Positions 23,401 to 36,366 of a DNA stretch of 64,000 nucleotides are shown piece by piece (within the stretch, counting starts at the first letter, position 1; the number at the start of each line of letters is the position of its first letter). Made by a program: the position numbers and the translations under genes. This stretch comes from Apostichopus japonicus (lineage: Eukaryota; Echinodermata; Holothuroidea; Aspidochirotida; Stichopodidae): positions 19,714,898-19,778,897 of the forward strand of contig NC_092577.1 in assembly GCF_037975245.1 (NCBI RefSeq). The letters are read 5' to 3'. Under the pieces are notes generated by a model, which saw only the letters and a program-made list of their open reading frames with translations, did not search any database and was not told the DNA's origin.

Positions 23401-23618
23401 AAATATGTGTTCAAAACGTGACGTCACATGACGTCATGCGAATCGGAAAATTTTCGAGTAAACAAAGTTTCAAACGCCGAAAAGGGTAAATTCATTCTCA
23501 ATTTTCGACTTGAAAAATCAAGTTTTAAACTGGCAGATTGGTTGATACATGTTTTAGAGAACATTCTTTGATGGATCCCAAAAATATAGGACTTTGAAAT
23601 TTTCGTGTCATGGCCACT
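20459..23618. mobile_element. TTAA-flanked TIR element (Kolobok/piggyBac-like) with a P2X7-tail-like gene inside
   Basis: The left end is TTAA (20455-20458) then AGAGGCCATGACACGAAAA. The right end, read in reverse, is TTAA (23619-23622) then AGTGGCCATGACACGAAAA. These inverted repeats match at 18 of 19 positions and sit exactly inside a TTAA duplication, as in Kolobok and piggyBac transposons. No transposase is seen in the 3.16 kb interior, so it would be non-autonomous. The only coding remnant I recognise is the P2X7-tail-like pseudogene on the minus strand near the right end. Family assignment is tentative. Confidence 0.7.
22401..23285 (-). pseudogene. P2X7 receptor-tail-like (Zn 'ballast' domain type) gene remnant
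   Basis: The first exon runs 23285 to 23011: ATG GCG GAT CCA GAG..., an acidic stretch (EAESEGDDHS), then EPYQFEPV, a hallmark of invertebrate P2X7-tail-like proteins, ending at a G|GTAAGA donor. The last exon runs 22584 to 22401: acceptor CCCAG, RYIAYGQQVQ, a TGA stop where the family usually has Trp, then YLGFLARHVRVVLPSCAVQ and RIRSDFP...YTGF, then TAA. The middle exon with the CxCxxC zinc-binding core is not visible, and exon 1 has a frameshift near 23205. These proteins share the C-terminal domain of P2X7 and are often multiplied in invertebrate genomes. Host gene capture by the TTAA element or co-insertion are both possible. Confidence 0.68.
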
Positions 23619-23719
23619 TTAATGGGTGCGTAGATCACAACTGCCAGTTTCGGAATATCACATTTGTCTTTCCAAAACAAACATCAATGAGCTGGGCTGT
23701 TTCTCTTGTGAATGAATGA

Positions 23720-24940
23720 ATCTTGTTAATGAATCAATGTACCTATTTTACCTACACATATATACATAGGAAGACGGTTTAAGTTGTTATCCAGGGACTT
23801 TTAAGCAGAGTTGAGGTCTTAGGTACGCCATGGACAACTAATAAGTGAGGCTGGTTTTTTGGCTGTATTTACCGGCGTTTGTCCAATGACACGATTATGC
23901 ATCAGTTCTGCGTTACTCAAAGATTCAACCTAGAAAGAAGATAATTTAACAAAGATGAAAAATGCCGACTTGATCTACGTTACGACTAAACCTCAATATT
24001 AAAAAAAGGCCTACAAGATTTGGAAATTGCTCGCTTTAAATAGAGTGGAGTGGAGTGGATACATATATAAATGTCAATCACATGTTGCCGTACACCATGT
24101 TCATCGGTGACATTACCCCTCCACAAGTGACAAATTTGTTGTAAAATATACAATGATACTTACACTAATACCACTTCCTCGTGTGCCTTTTGGACTTTTT
24201 CTTCTAAATTTACCTGAATGCCGCTGATGTTAACATTCGCATTAATGTCATCATTCGACAGGTTGGCGTTCACTTCGGCGAAAATGACGTGATGGTTTCA
24301 TGAATCACTGGTTTCAGCGTCATTGCATATATATTAACATCGTTAAAGATTAACATCGTTATGTACGTCTGAAATAAAATACATTAAAAAAACATAGAAA
24401 ATATACAATCTTTATTCATCTACAGCGTTGAAGAATTTGGAACGGAAGAAATGTATTCCGATCGTTAGACTCCCACTAGACTATTGAGGAACTCGAACAA
24501 GTTTCCGAATACAACCGGTATATATTAAATTAACTCGTATTTAGGACATAAGTCTTAAGATGGATTTCATTGTGTGAAGAGAACTTGTTTCATTAAAACT
24601 ATTCTAAGATCGAAAATTAAGGCTTCAAGGAATATATTAACCACGAGGAACTGTCTCCCTGAACCACAGGTGACATGACTTACAACCAACAGATATGTCA
24701 GGAGATCTCATATTTGTCAAAGGAAGTATTTGAGATTAAACATGTGAGTAATTTTGGATTATATTATTTTCAAATGTCTTAAAAAATGTAAATAATTTGT
24801 AAAGATATATATTCACACATGTTCGGGATGTAAGATCACACCCTGAGTTAGTCTTTCTACAGCAGTCTTTTTCAAAGAAATTTTTATATCTTCAAAGTGT
24901 CATATCTCCTTAACAGAGCATGCTATCATGGTATTTTTTT
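23720..24940. other. Spacer, no feature seen
   Basis: AT-rich with no recognisable frame. It may include 3' UTR or intronic sequence of the kinase remnant that follows. Confidence 0.4.
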
Positions 24941-24947
24941 TCACTGT

Positions 24948-25385
24948 TCAAGGCACCTGAAGCAATTCTTCAACAATATAATTCGTCAACAGTCGATGAA
25001 CATCCTTTGCAGAATGTCTGTCTTGAGGGCTGAATTGTGTCGCTTTAGCAAATGCGTAGTAAATGTCCAACAAGGCGTGTCGTCTATCATGCTTCCCTGA
25101 AACTGTTGGCAGGATTTCTCTAGCTAACCTGTCTTGGATAAAATCCTTAGCTCTAGTCGCGCAAACCTCCCCTGATTCAAATCAAGTTGGTATGGATAAG
25201 AAATGTCTGGATTAAGTATATTGAAGAGTCACCCCCACTCCCCAAAATATCTGATACAAATATCTCAGGAGCCATGTATGGAAACGTACCGCGAAGGTTC
25301 GACATCTTTGATTGAAGTATGGTTTCCTTTGTACCATGTTCGATGTGCTTTCTCCAAAGTCGGTTACTCTGCACACGACTGGTTT
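24948..25385 (-). pseudogene. Protein kinase fragment (DFG to C-terminus)
   Basis: Minus strand. VTDFGES (the DFG motif) at about 25350-25375 is in one frame. GTFPYMAPEIF (activation-loop APE motif) at about 25255-25290 is in the next frame. A C-terminal block (24948-25185) with AKDFIQDRLAREILPT and FSPQDRHSAKDVHRLL ends at TGA; its DR-x-SAKDV matches kinase subdomain XI. The spacing DFG-APE is normal (about 25 residues) but needs one frameshift, and APE to DR is shorter than usual, so an intron, deletion or decay lies between. A Tx1 tail begins at 25388, just upstream. It is either an exon group of a degraded kinase gene or a retrocopy. Subfamily not determinable. Confidence 0.65.
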
Positions 25386-25387
25386 TC

Positions 25388-25650
25388 TTCTGTGTGCCTT
25401 TTACGTGCTAACAAATCGGACATGGACCAAAGGTCAACAAAACCAAAAATAGTCCCAGTCTGTAAAACAACAACGAAAACCCCACTGAAACACACAAACA
25501 AATCTCTCACTAACGCAGCGTTTAACGTCACGCGAAAAGGACACGGACCCAAAGGCCAACAGAAGCCAAAAACAACTACAAACCGGCCCCAAAAAGCCAA
25601 CCCCAAACCACAAACATAAAAAATAAAAGCTACCCATATTATGTAACGAC
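25388..25650 (-). mobile_element. 5'-truncated Tx1 LINE tail (3' UTR subfamily B)
   Basis: gtgccttttacgtgc followed by ggacatggaccaaaggtcaa, the second ggacacggacc block and tacccatattatgtaacgac, in the same order as at 12.85 and 44.64 kb. The C run is absent, truncated before it. It sits right at the upstream border of the kinase remnant. Confidence 0.8.
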
Positions 25651-25659
25651 CACACAGGT

Positions 25660-26465
25660 TTGTGTATTCATATGTAGAACTGTGTGCTCTTTATGGCTTG
25701 CTGGGTTTGATCCACCAGATTCCTAGTCTCAATACAAGAAAAAAGGGAAAATGCAGCAAAGACCACATTGGTCTTCCGATGTTAGTATTTTGCCTAAAAG
25801 GCATACAATTATCGGTACAGTAAATTTGCAGTTTCTTCATCACTGCTTGTCACAACTCGTTACATCTAGTATGTTGTGCATGGGTCCCATGGCAGATCCA
25901 TAATAAAGTTGCTCATGGGAACCACAATGAAGTTTGCGTTCTGGTTATTAATTGGAGTCAAGCAAATTGAAAACATGGTTACCTCAATTCCACAAAAACA
26001 GGTACTTGCAGAATCTCATGCAGAAGGATCTCTTGCAGAAGGACACGGACCCAAAGTTACCTTGAAAGGTTAATTCGCTAATTAGTTTATTGAGGACGTG
26101 TTTACAAGATGGCTGCCAGTACAAAAGAGATCTGTTCTTTTTCCAATCAAGTTCAAGTGGTGGCGCTGTGCCACAACCACAACACGTGTATGTCAAAAAA
26201 TCATATTGTGATTTGTCCCTTTTTTAGACTACTTTGTAATTATGATGATATTATACATGAGTTTATGGGGAGATGACTGCAAACTGTCAATAAACACATT
26301 TGCATGTAATAAGTCACACCATAGACATGTGGCAATGAATAATTTCTAAAACACATACACTGCTTGTTTCACTTAACTATTCAACTAAAACTTTACACTC
26401 TGAGAAATAAGGGTTCATGAAGGTTTTTCAAAGAACCTCAGGGTTCTTGTCAGAACTTTTAGGGT
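25660..26465. other. Spacer with hAT/MITE-like remnant at its end
   Basis: No gene. A 17-base match to the Tx1 tail (aaggacacggacccaaag) occurs at about 26037-26054. Positions 26405-26465 (gggttc, aaagaacctcagggttcttg) resemble 29130-29180 (gggttcttcacaacg, aaagttctt), suggesting that one repeat was split by the LINE at 26.5-29.1 kb. Confidence 0.35.
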
Positions 26466-26467
26466 AT

Positions 26468-29120
26468 TAGTAAGTAAGTAAGTAAAACTTTATTTCATCC
26501 CAGAAGGGAAAATACAAGCTCGCATATGTACAAATACAAGATGATATGACAAAAGTAACACCCGAATAGATATGTACAAATAAGACAAATACAAGATGAT
26601 AAAGAGTAAAAAGACATAAGAATGGCAAACATAAGAGTATCAGAGAATTAAAGTATAAAAGTATAAAGGCGTGATGATAAACAAATGTAACACCCGTATG
26701 GATGGCAAGAACGGGAAGGTAAAGCAGGCAACTAACGATTGAAACGAAAATTAAAGAGCTTAATGCACTGAGGGATAAAGGAAGATTTGTGACGATTTGT
26801 TATTGCACTCGGAAGCCTCATCCGCCCACTGCGAGATATTATTGCACTGTTGAGATCAGGAAACAATGGGTGATTCTCGTCGGCAAGGATGGCGTCGAGC
26901 TTAGACTCTATAACATTATGATACATACTCTCCATTGAGAGCTGGTCCCCACCCAGAATACGGTTAGCCTGTCTGATAACAGAATCAATGCGACTCTTAT
27001 CATAAGCAGTCGAGTTATAAAATATAGTGAGGATACGAATGTCAATGTCAAATTTGATTAATTTCTTCCAGATATTCCCTGTCATCATCCTTTTTAATCA
27101 AACCCACTAAGGCTGTATCATCTGCAAATTTAATTAAATGGCAACTGTCAGACGAGGATCTCACATCCGACGTGTACAGAGTGAATAAAAATGGGGCTAG
27201 AACGGTTCCTTGTGGAGCACCAGTATTTGAGTATTGGACATCTGACATACAGTTGGATGAGCTAATGTGAACATATTGAAAACGATTGGTAAGATAGTTG
27301 AGTATCCAAAAAATTAGATCATGTGAAATATTCATATTTAACATCTTGTTGGCCAAAACATGAGGTTGAATTGTGTTAAACGCAGATGAAAAATCAAAGA
27401 ACATAATTCTGGCAGAATGACCAGATTTAGAATCTTCAAGGTGGGAATACAATTTCTCCAAGCAATTTAAGACCGGGTCCTCTGTATTGCGATGGGCCCT
27501 ATAAGCATATTGTTGAGGGTCGAGGTAGTCATCGACTAACGGCTTTATGTGCCGCAGTACAATTCGTTCACACGACTTCATCAGGACAGAAGTAAGGGCC
27601 ACAGGCCGAAGGTCATTCATGCAGGATATGACAGCCTTTTTGGCTACTGGAATAATACAAGAGCGTTTCCATGATACGGGTATTGTTTTTGTACAGAATG
27701 AAAGATTAAAAATGTGAGTAAAAATGTCGGCAAGTTGATTGGCACAGGTTTTCAATACCCGTGGTTTCAGTTGGTCTGGGCCGGCAGCTTTAAATGCATT
27801 TAAACGAGAAAATTCCCGATAAACTTCGCCCCTGGCTACACATAAAAAGGGATTCCCCCCAGCACAGTCCGTCTAATGACTCTCTGAGAAGATCAGCCTG
27901 TGTAGAAAAGTCATGACAATCAAATCTGTTGTAAAAGTCATTCAATGCGTTAGCGTAATCAATAGAGGTATCAGGCAAATAAGATTTATGATTGTTAACC
28001 ATGTACCCACTCATCAAACGGATTCCCTCCCAGACTTCTTTCATATTATTATCAGTAAATCGGTTTTCAATCTTACGCTTGTAAATAGCTTTCTCCTTTC
28101 TAATACAGTCTTTCAGTTCTTTCTGGACTGCTTTCAGTTCAGCTCTGTCCCCTCTGCCAAAGATGCCTTTCTTCCTGTTGATCACTGATTTGACTGTGCT
28201 GGTAATCCACGGTTTATTGTTAGGATACACCTTCACTTGCTTTGTAGGGACCGAGCAGTCTACGCAGAAGTTCACGTACCCGGTAATCGCATCTGTTAGT
28301 TCATCGATGTCACTTGATGAACGGATAAACATGTCCCAATCTGTCGTATCCAGGGTCCATTGTAGCTGGTCGAGTGACTCCTGGCTCCACTGTTGGACTG
28401 TAATCACAGTGGGCTTCTGCCTTAGGACGCTTGGTCGATACCGGGGATAAAGGATTACCAGGTTATGATCCGATTCTCCAACGACGATAAATGCATAGGG
28501 GTGGGCAATCTCCAAGTCCTGTATGACCGTGCTTAGATCCTTTGCAGCCTCTCTGGCAACATTCCGATTGGGTATATAAACAGTCCAGATTACGATCACC
28601 CCTCAGTAGTAATGTTATCGTTAAGCCATGTCTCAGTAAATGACATGAGACTGATATCTCTGAATTCCTGGAAGTAACGTGCATTGGCCTGTAGTTCGTC
28701 GATTTTATTGTTTAGCGATCGAACATTCCCCATGATGATAGATGGTAAAAATGGTTTACCCTTGCAACGTTTCTGTCTTTTCTTGACTCCTCCCGCCTTG
28801 CCCCCGTCGTCGTTTCCGCATTTCTTTCGTTAGTGGGTGCATCCAGTTGTGTGTTGGCTGATCGCGCCTAGGCTGTAGGCTACGTAGTGTGTCCGAGTCA
28901 TAACGGATCGGTGAGTTCAGTCGATCGAAAACCCTCATGATTCTGACATAATCCGAGCCGTGGAAATACAAATAGCACTACCACCCAGGTAAAATACTTC
29001 CTTATATCCATGATAATTCACGAGCAAAGACAGACAGACATCGGACAATAGTGAAATACAAGAAATTAGGATGATGAAATTGCGAGCCGTGTCGCCACAA
29101 GTGCAGCGCCACCATATTTC
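26468..29120 (-). mobile_element. Rex1/CR1-like LINE, ORF2 with internal endonuclease deletions
   Basis: Minus strand. N-terminal ORF2 at 28756-28971 and endonuclease start MGNVRSLNNKIDEL with SFTETWLND (about 28620-28730). Then VIWTVYIPNRNVAREAAKDL and FIVVGESDHNLVIL (27790-28599), where the GDFN and SDH motifs have collapsed together, so the endonuclease is deleted in the middle. The reverse transcriptase (27048-27755) has SWKRSCIIPVAKK, FFDFSSAFNTIQPH, GAPQGTVLAPFLFTLYTSD and FADDTALVG; a C-terminal part follows at 26732-27088. The 3' end is a tandem TAAG/TTAC repeat (26468-26486), typical of Rex1/CR1. RT motifs are intact but the endonuclease is not. Confidence 0.85.
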
Positions 29121-29179
29121 ACCATGTGGAAGGGTTCTTCACAACGTGTAGGGTTTTACACCACAAAAAAAGTTCTTTA

Positions 29180-32100
29180 AATCACCTTCAATATATAAAA
29201 CATATTTATAAGGTTATTTATAGGCCTATATTAATTTATAATGGCGTATTAAATAAACAATTAATATTTAGTGTAAGTTGAATGCAATAAACATATAAAA
29301 TTCACTTGAAAAACTAGAACAACTGAATTTGCATGCAAATACATGTTATTGTAGTGCACAGTGAAGATACATTGAAATGAATTTTAACTTGTAATTTTTG
29401 CTGGCTTAAATTTATTGGACAAGAATGAAAGTAGGTTTTCTGATAGCAAGCCAATACCAGAAATGCAAAGATGCGTCGTGTTCCCTTGCCAATTTTTTTT
29501 TGGCAAATATTTCATGAACCATTCACAGAGTACAACTTGATCAACTCTGACAAAACTCTTGGGATAAATTTACTTGCAATGCAAAGGGATATTTCAATTA
29601 GTTCACAACAATGAAATTCTGTTATGAAGTTCACATTACAAGGTTATGGCCATTAGGCCTACAAGGTTTTCACTATTTAACCCTTCTTGATACCCAATAC
29701 AATCAATATAGTCCATCTACTCAAAAGGCCCAACCCTTACATCATGTATAGAATCAATTCAAGCAGACATTATGAAGCTATGGGCATTACAGTTTTCACT
29801 AACAACATCAATTGGAACCATCTAGTCAATATACCCAACGTACATACTAAGTATGAAAACAATCCAAGTTATTTTGACTAAGTTCTCGATGTTACAAGGT
29901 TTTGACTTTGACCTTTGATCTCTTAACTATGAAAACAATTCAAGCTACTTCGGGTAAGTTATCACTCTTACAAGGGTTTCACTATATGACCTCTTTTGAC
30001 CTTAAACACAATCAATCTTTAGCGTAGTGAGGGTTTGTGGCGCCCGGGGCAAGAAACCAAATTGGCACCCGTTCTAATATTGGCGCCCCTTCTAATTGTT
30101 TTGCTCGAAAATTTGCGCCCGTTATGGCAAAAAACCCACATTTTTGGTGCAGGAGAAACTGAAAACCTTTTTTTGCTTTTCGCCCTGCAGAAACTGCAGA
30201 CATTTGGGGAAACTCCCCCATAGCTACGCTACTGCAATCAATAGGAATCATCTGCTCAATATGCCCAACCTACATTCCAACTATGAAAACAATCCAAGTT
30301 GGGAGTGCCAAGATATCGCTGCTACAAGGGGGTGTCACACACACATCAACAAGGGCAAGAGGAAGTTTGGGCTACTTCAAAGAATGCATACATTTGAAAT
30401 GTGGTTTTCAGTTGGTTGATTTCTTGAGTGCTGGTTCGATTTAGATTTGGATGAGGTTTTACAGTCCAGTTTCTAATTCATTGGTTTCAGTTGAGGCAGC
30501 GACAGCCTTTTTTCCAGTTGTCGTTTACTGGCTTGTTTTCCCTACTCGATTGCTTATGCCGAGCACCAAGTACAATGGAAGTAGGTTCTATTTTTAATGT
30601 CTTTGGTAAGACACGAACAGGATTGGAATCCCTGGTTGGAAACATTTCAGTGTTTGATATTTTGCAGATCAAATATTGCAGTACAGGTAGCCCAAACACA
30701 TGAACTCTACAAACATAAAGGTAGGAGAATGGCATGTACTGTTACTTCATGTACAATTTGTTACTCAAATTGACAAATTCCCAAAAAGAGAAGTATGGAG
30801 TGACACGTGATATGAGATTCAAATTAAATTTTGAATATGGTTTTTAGTAGGCTCATAAATTGAATATTTCTGGATGCATTGCATTATTGCAAAATTGATC
30901 ACATCACTTTTAATGAGGTTTGCTGCTGAGGTTCCCCGTGACAAGTATTTACATTCCATAAGTTTCTCAGTTGGTATATGGTTGGCATAAGTCATTTACC
31001 GGTCCACACCAAAGCATAAATTGACAGTGAATTGTTTTCCAAAAGTCTTTATTTCTCAGGTAGAGTAGCAAGTGTTTTTGTTAGCAAAGAACTATGAAAT
31101 ACTAAGAAAACAAGAAAACCAAAGATAAAATACAAGGTTGAATGAAGATGGCATAAGATCCCTTACTGTTTGATAAGGAAGTATCATAAACAAGGATACA
31201 TCATGACTGTTTGGAGTTGATTAAATTTACAAAGTAAATTTCTATATTGCAAAATCTTTATTGTTTGATTTCTTCTGGTCTACAATGATCTTTAGTCTCT
31301 TAAAATACCAATATAGTGCATAGCCTATAGCTCTCAGGCTCAATGTTCACATTAACTGTAAAGAATCCAAACTAACATTGCCCATTTACTGATATTGCAG
31401 GGTGTTTTCTATTTAACTAGTCTCTCCCCCTCCAAAAAAGAAAAAAAGACTTGTCATTTCTGATGAACATCTATTCAATTGTCCTAACCTGTATTACACA
31501 TTTGAAATGAATCTGAGCTAGCATTGGTAAGTTATAGGTTTCACTCTTTGCAAATGACCTCTGTCTTGTTGATTAATAGGTAGGTAGATGAGGTTTTGCG
31601 GTCCAGGTTTTAACTCGGTTTAAGTTGGGCCAGTGTTGATTAATAGGATTCATTAACCCAATATACATACCAATTGTGAAAACAATCTTAGTTTTAACTA
31701 AATGACCCATGTTGACCCCACTTATCTAGAATATGATATTGACATCCTTGATCTAATATGATTATTAGGTAATTATAATGTACCTGGTAGGACTAACCAA
31801 CCTACCAATTATGAATTGTCCAAAGTTATCAAAAGTGTTGATCTGAAAATGACCTCCTATACAATTAATAAGGTTCATTTAAATTACTCCATAGTGCCAA
31901 ATAAAAAGACAATCTGTATTACTATTGGTGAGGTTTTGCTGTTAAAGGGCAGGTGTGAACCACCCACACATGTACACACATGGTTGCATAGATTCGTTCA
32001 GCAAAGGAATAAAACATGTTTATTAGTGGGTCTACCTATACTTCATGACATAATGCACTTTTAGTCATCTCTATTAGTGCAGGTGTGAAGAAAATTAGGC

Positions 32101-33560
32101 TCCTGGGTGCAATATTATCACCTTTTAAAAGATTTTACATTCAGCCCTGCCTACTCAACATTCAATAATCCTTATGAAATTACCATCAAAATCAAACGTA
32201 CATATCTAGTGCCATGTTAATGTAACTAACTTTTTTCCATTTTAGATATGAGCAGGTTGGCACACACTTAGGGGTACATAACAAAGGTGAGCCAGATCAG
32301 TTTTGTAATATATTTATAAAGCTTACAAAAAAAAACACACTGAATTTATATCAGGAAGGCACTGGAAGCTGCTGAGGAAAGAGTTTGCCAAATCTGAAAA
32401 GAATTTTTGAACTTAGCTAGCCTGAAAAGTGTGTATTCACTATTGATACAATACCTTTGATATACTATCCTTATGTAGTTTTAGTTTTGAAAATATGATT
32501 AAATGAAATGTGTACTGCTGTACTAAACAAGTGATCACACTAGCAATGATGATAACAGATGGATAAGGCAGGAACAGTCAAATACTTAACACTATGTAGA
32601 AAACAAATTAAATAACTTCATCATGTCATCCATACTTCACAATACCAGAATACAGCACCCTTTCCTCGGTAAAAAAGTATAACATAATAAATATGGAAAT
32701 ACAAGTCTCTGGTGTAACAAAATAAATGCCAAACATCGCATGAAATATAAAGGAAGGCACACTAAACAAAAGGAACATGGTATTTTGTCACTTACTTATG
32801 AAGCAACCTATAAAGTCTCTTATACTGTATGAAATCACTTACTACTTTTATTATGAAGATCACCTATGATTATTTTTTTATATCAGCCTCAGATGTAAAG
32901 GTTACACAAAGATAATTGAAGAGTGCACTTTTGTACATAATAATTATTACAAGTTACATATCTGCTAGTTACAAAAGTAATGTCATGTGTGGCAAAGTTC
33001 TTTTCTCCAATACTGTAATCCTGAAATTGATTTCTTTGTATCCTGCTCTTTTTTAATGTTGGTTTTGCTAAAGGTATAGATGTCCATGGTGAAAGGCAAC
33101 TTTTTTTTACTGTTACACTCCAAAAGCATAAAAGAAATATCTTTATATATCAACACATATATCAACACATTTCCTGGTTATTTTTTATCACAAAATTATT
33201 TTGAAATTTGTCTTTTACTGTTTAATTTGACCTGAAAAAGGTCAACATAACTGCAGATGAAAGTCAAATTTCAAACATTTCTCTGGTCCAAATGACCAGG
33301 AGATGTGTTGCGCAATGTGATCTAAATCCTGGTTAAATAATTACACAATTGTGCTTTTAGAGTGTATGAAGTGAACTATCAACAGTGTGATATTCTATAT
33401 GTTACACATTATTAAACATGTCATTAATCACGATACAGGTAATATCATTGTTGCCAAGATTTTGGGCATGATTTGGTTAAATTTTTTTAGGTAATCAATA
33501 TAAATCATGAAATGTAATGTTCATGGTAAGTCAAAAGTTCCTGTTAGGGATTTGCTCATC
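29180..33560. other. Long AT-rich spacer with diffuse TGACC-type repeats
   Basis: No gene recognised. From 29690 to 30310 there are decayed units of the repeat at 46.8-47.8 kb (caactatgaaaacaatccaa, tacaaggttttcac, tgacctttgatc), ending near 30340 in gggtgtcacacacacatc. Similar decayed units lie at 31500-31760 and 31850-32170. This may be 3' flank of the RPA-like gene or part of a larger Helentron copy. Confidence 0.45.
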
Positions 33561-33827
33561 CTACTCAGAATCACTATCCAAGTTGGTGACATTTTGAATC
33601 ACACAGGTGATTACTTCGTTGTCCTTGACAGTCATTTGAGCAGTGAAGGGCAAAACAGTTGAAAGAACTGCTTGCCAGTCATCCTCGTCAGTGTTAAGCG
33701 TTGTCTTTAGTATGTTGACATTTATAGTGACTGTCTCATCATCTGCAAGTAACAGCTGAATGCTGTTCTCTTCCTCGTTGTATGCAACTACTTCTTTAGT
33801 TAGTGTTTCAGTAGGTGGCTCAGTTTT

Positions 33828-35226
33828 CTGTTGCATGAAAGGGAAAGATAATGATAGTTCCATTAAAGGAAGCATGAAATATGACAACAAATATGGATAT
33901 TAATCGTGTTTACAAAACTTCCATGGCAAGTTTTGATGTTGGTGACAGGTGCATAGCCACGAATTTGCTAAGGGAGAGGCAAAGCCTGTAAGCAAAGTAT
34001 CTAGGCACAGCACCACGATAGGTTGATGAGGATTGTAAAAGAAAACTTTGGCTGAAAATGTCTCCTACATTGCTGGAATTGGCACCTCCTAGGCCTTAAA
34101 ACTGCATGTAAACATTTTCTGTTTTGAAATAGGTTCTAAAAATTGAGTAATGTCACATATGCAGGACGAGTGAGTGTGGGACAAATGACCGAAATACGGG
34201 CCGATCCCGTAAAATACTGGTCACTGAGGCTCTAGCATCTAAGCAAGGTCTAACTTTATTAGAGATGATACAGGCTAATCCTAGGATACAATGTGTAGCA
34301 ACTGTAGTTAGTGGTCGAAAGATTGACTTCAATAATTTTAACCATTGAAAACAAAACAAGTAGTTCAAAGATTAAAACAATCTCTATTGTAGTTTTTCGT
34401 TCTGTTTATACACATGCCTGAAAGGAGTGTAGCACTGTAGGCTGCTGTATTAGTTGTATTTTTAAATTCTAAGAGAATGTGCAACTTTATCCAAGCAATT
34501 AAATATAGGCTGTAGAACTTCACACATAAAAATAGGGGAATTGCTAGTGTTATATAAATATTAGAAAAAAATGGTCAAGAGAGAGGTGTTGCTTTGTTCA
34601 CCACCTCTTTGTCTACATGTCTGGGTTGGTGATGTTTCATCTGAATGTATTGATATTGAAATTTGATTTTTGCCGAAAATACCCAGAAACCTAAAATATC
34701 AATACATATATGCACATGATTGTATGGAATACAATTTTAGTAACCATTGGACATGTTAAACATGAACTGTACAGAGTTTTGTATTCATGCTAAATGAGAT
34801 TTTTTTATGAATAATAAAAATGTTTTAGATTTGATTTTACAGAAACTTTTTGCAAATGGGTTCAATTGTGTTCTCAAATTTATTATGAATTCCAATTTAT
34901 AGTGTTGACACTAATGTGATTTATTTAATAAATTTCTGCAATGATTTCAAAATTATATGTTTCTGATATTTCGTTGGTCCTCAAAATAGTATAGTGCTTT
35001 TGTTTGGTGTGCTTGAACATCAAACCCAATACAAATGCCTCTATAAAGCTAGACAATTGCAGGTGTCAATTGGAGCTTATGTGAACTCACATGAGCACTA
35101 ACTTCGTAATTTTATAACAGTAAAAGTGACTGTTTCCTGTCCTGTGTGTAGAATGGGAATGAGACTAAATTGCTTGATTCACATCAACTTTTCTTTTAAA
35201 TAAAAGTAGAGTAAAATATATAATAC
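33828..35226 (-). other. Intron between RPA-like exons C and D
   Basis: AT-rich, bounded by a GT donor (35226) and an AG acceptor (33828). No other gene seen. Confidence 0.45.
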
Positions 35227-36366
35227 CTTGATAACTGTTCTACTAGTGGTAGAAAGTTGGTTTTCACCCTTGTAGCTTTGGACAACTACATTTTGCACCG
35301 AGATGAAATCTCCCGACTGTACTGGTGTTGCTGAATCTTTTCTCCACAGTGCAATCTTAACTTTGGATTCCCTATCCTTGAGTACAATAGTCCGCACTGG
35401 AACCTGTTCTCCTCGCACATTTACTTGTTTAGGTACCTCATCCTGTTTGTAGGAAAGATTTTAAAAACATTTTAACGAAGCCAAAAATGCAAAAACTTGT
35501 GATTCCTGACCTATTGAATCCCATCATAATTTTTTGGGTTCTTTGCCAAAGTCTCAAGGAACCTACAATCATGATGGTGACGTGTATGCATTTGCGTATG
35601 TGTGTGACATTATCCCTTAATTTGGCAAACTCAATAGTGTCAACTTCACTGAATCTGAATCTTGGTATGTAGATTCCCATAATAAGTGGATGAACCCTAT
35701 TAATTGTAGTGAAGGTGAAAGGTTATATGAGGTCAACAGATCAAACATTGAAAACATTGTAATGAGTGTTAATTGACAATGCAAATTCAGGATACTTTTA
35801 TGTGGTAGGAGTGGAATTTTTAAGCGTTGCTTTCAAGGTCGAACATTTTTTCAAGTCAATAGGGGAAAAGAACTGAAAACCTTGTAATAACTTGGTAGTG
35901 GCAACTTTGATGAATACCAAACTTGATATCAATTTGGGATTTTCAAGAAAAAGACAAGGAACCATGAAATGATGTCCACAACTCGACCTCTATGAACAAC
36001 ATTTTACATCTAACACAATCAATATGCTACATCTACTCAATAAAGCCAAATAAAAAAGGCAAAGTTTTATGAAAAGAATCTGAGCTTAATGATCTCAGAT
36101 GATGTCTAATGTCAACTTTCTGTATAAAGTTCATCTCCCAATGGGTAATGCCATGAGATTGGGGCATAAAGTGTGAAATAAGTGTCAAATTTTAAAAATA
36201 TGTACATTGCTCTAAATTAGGTCAAGTGACACCTTAAGAAGATCTGTTTTGTTTTAAGATAGCTGTTTCCACAAATAACATTACAAAATTCATACACAAA
36301 TGGTATTCACAAAATACCGATACAATACAGATACTGTGTCCTCATATCCGATGATCCCAATAATTT

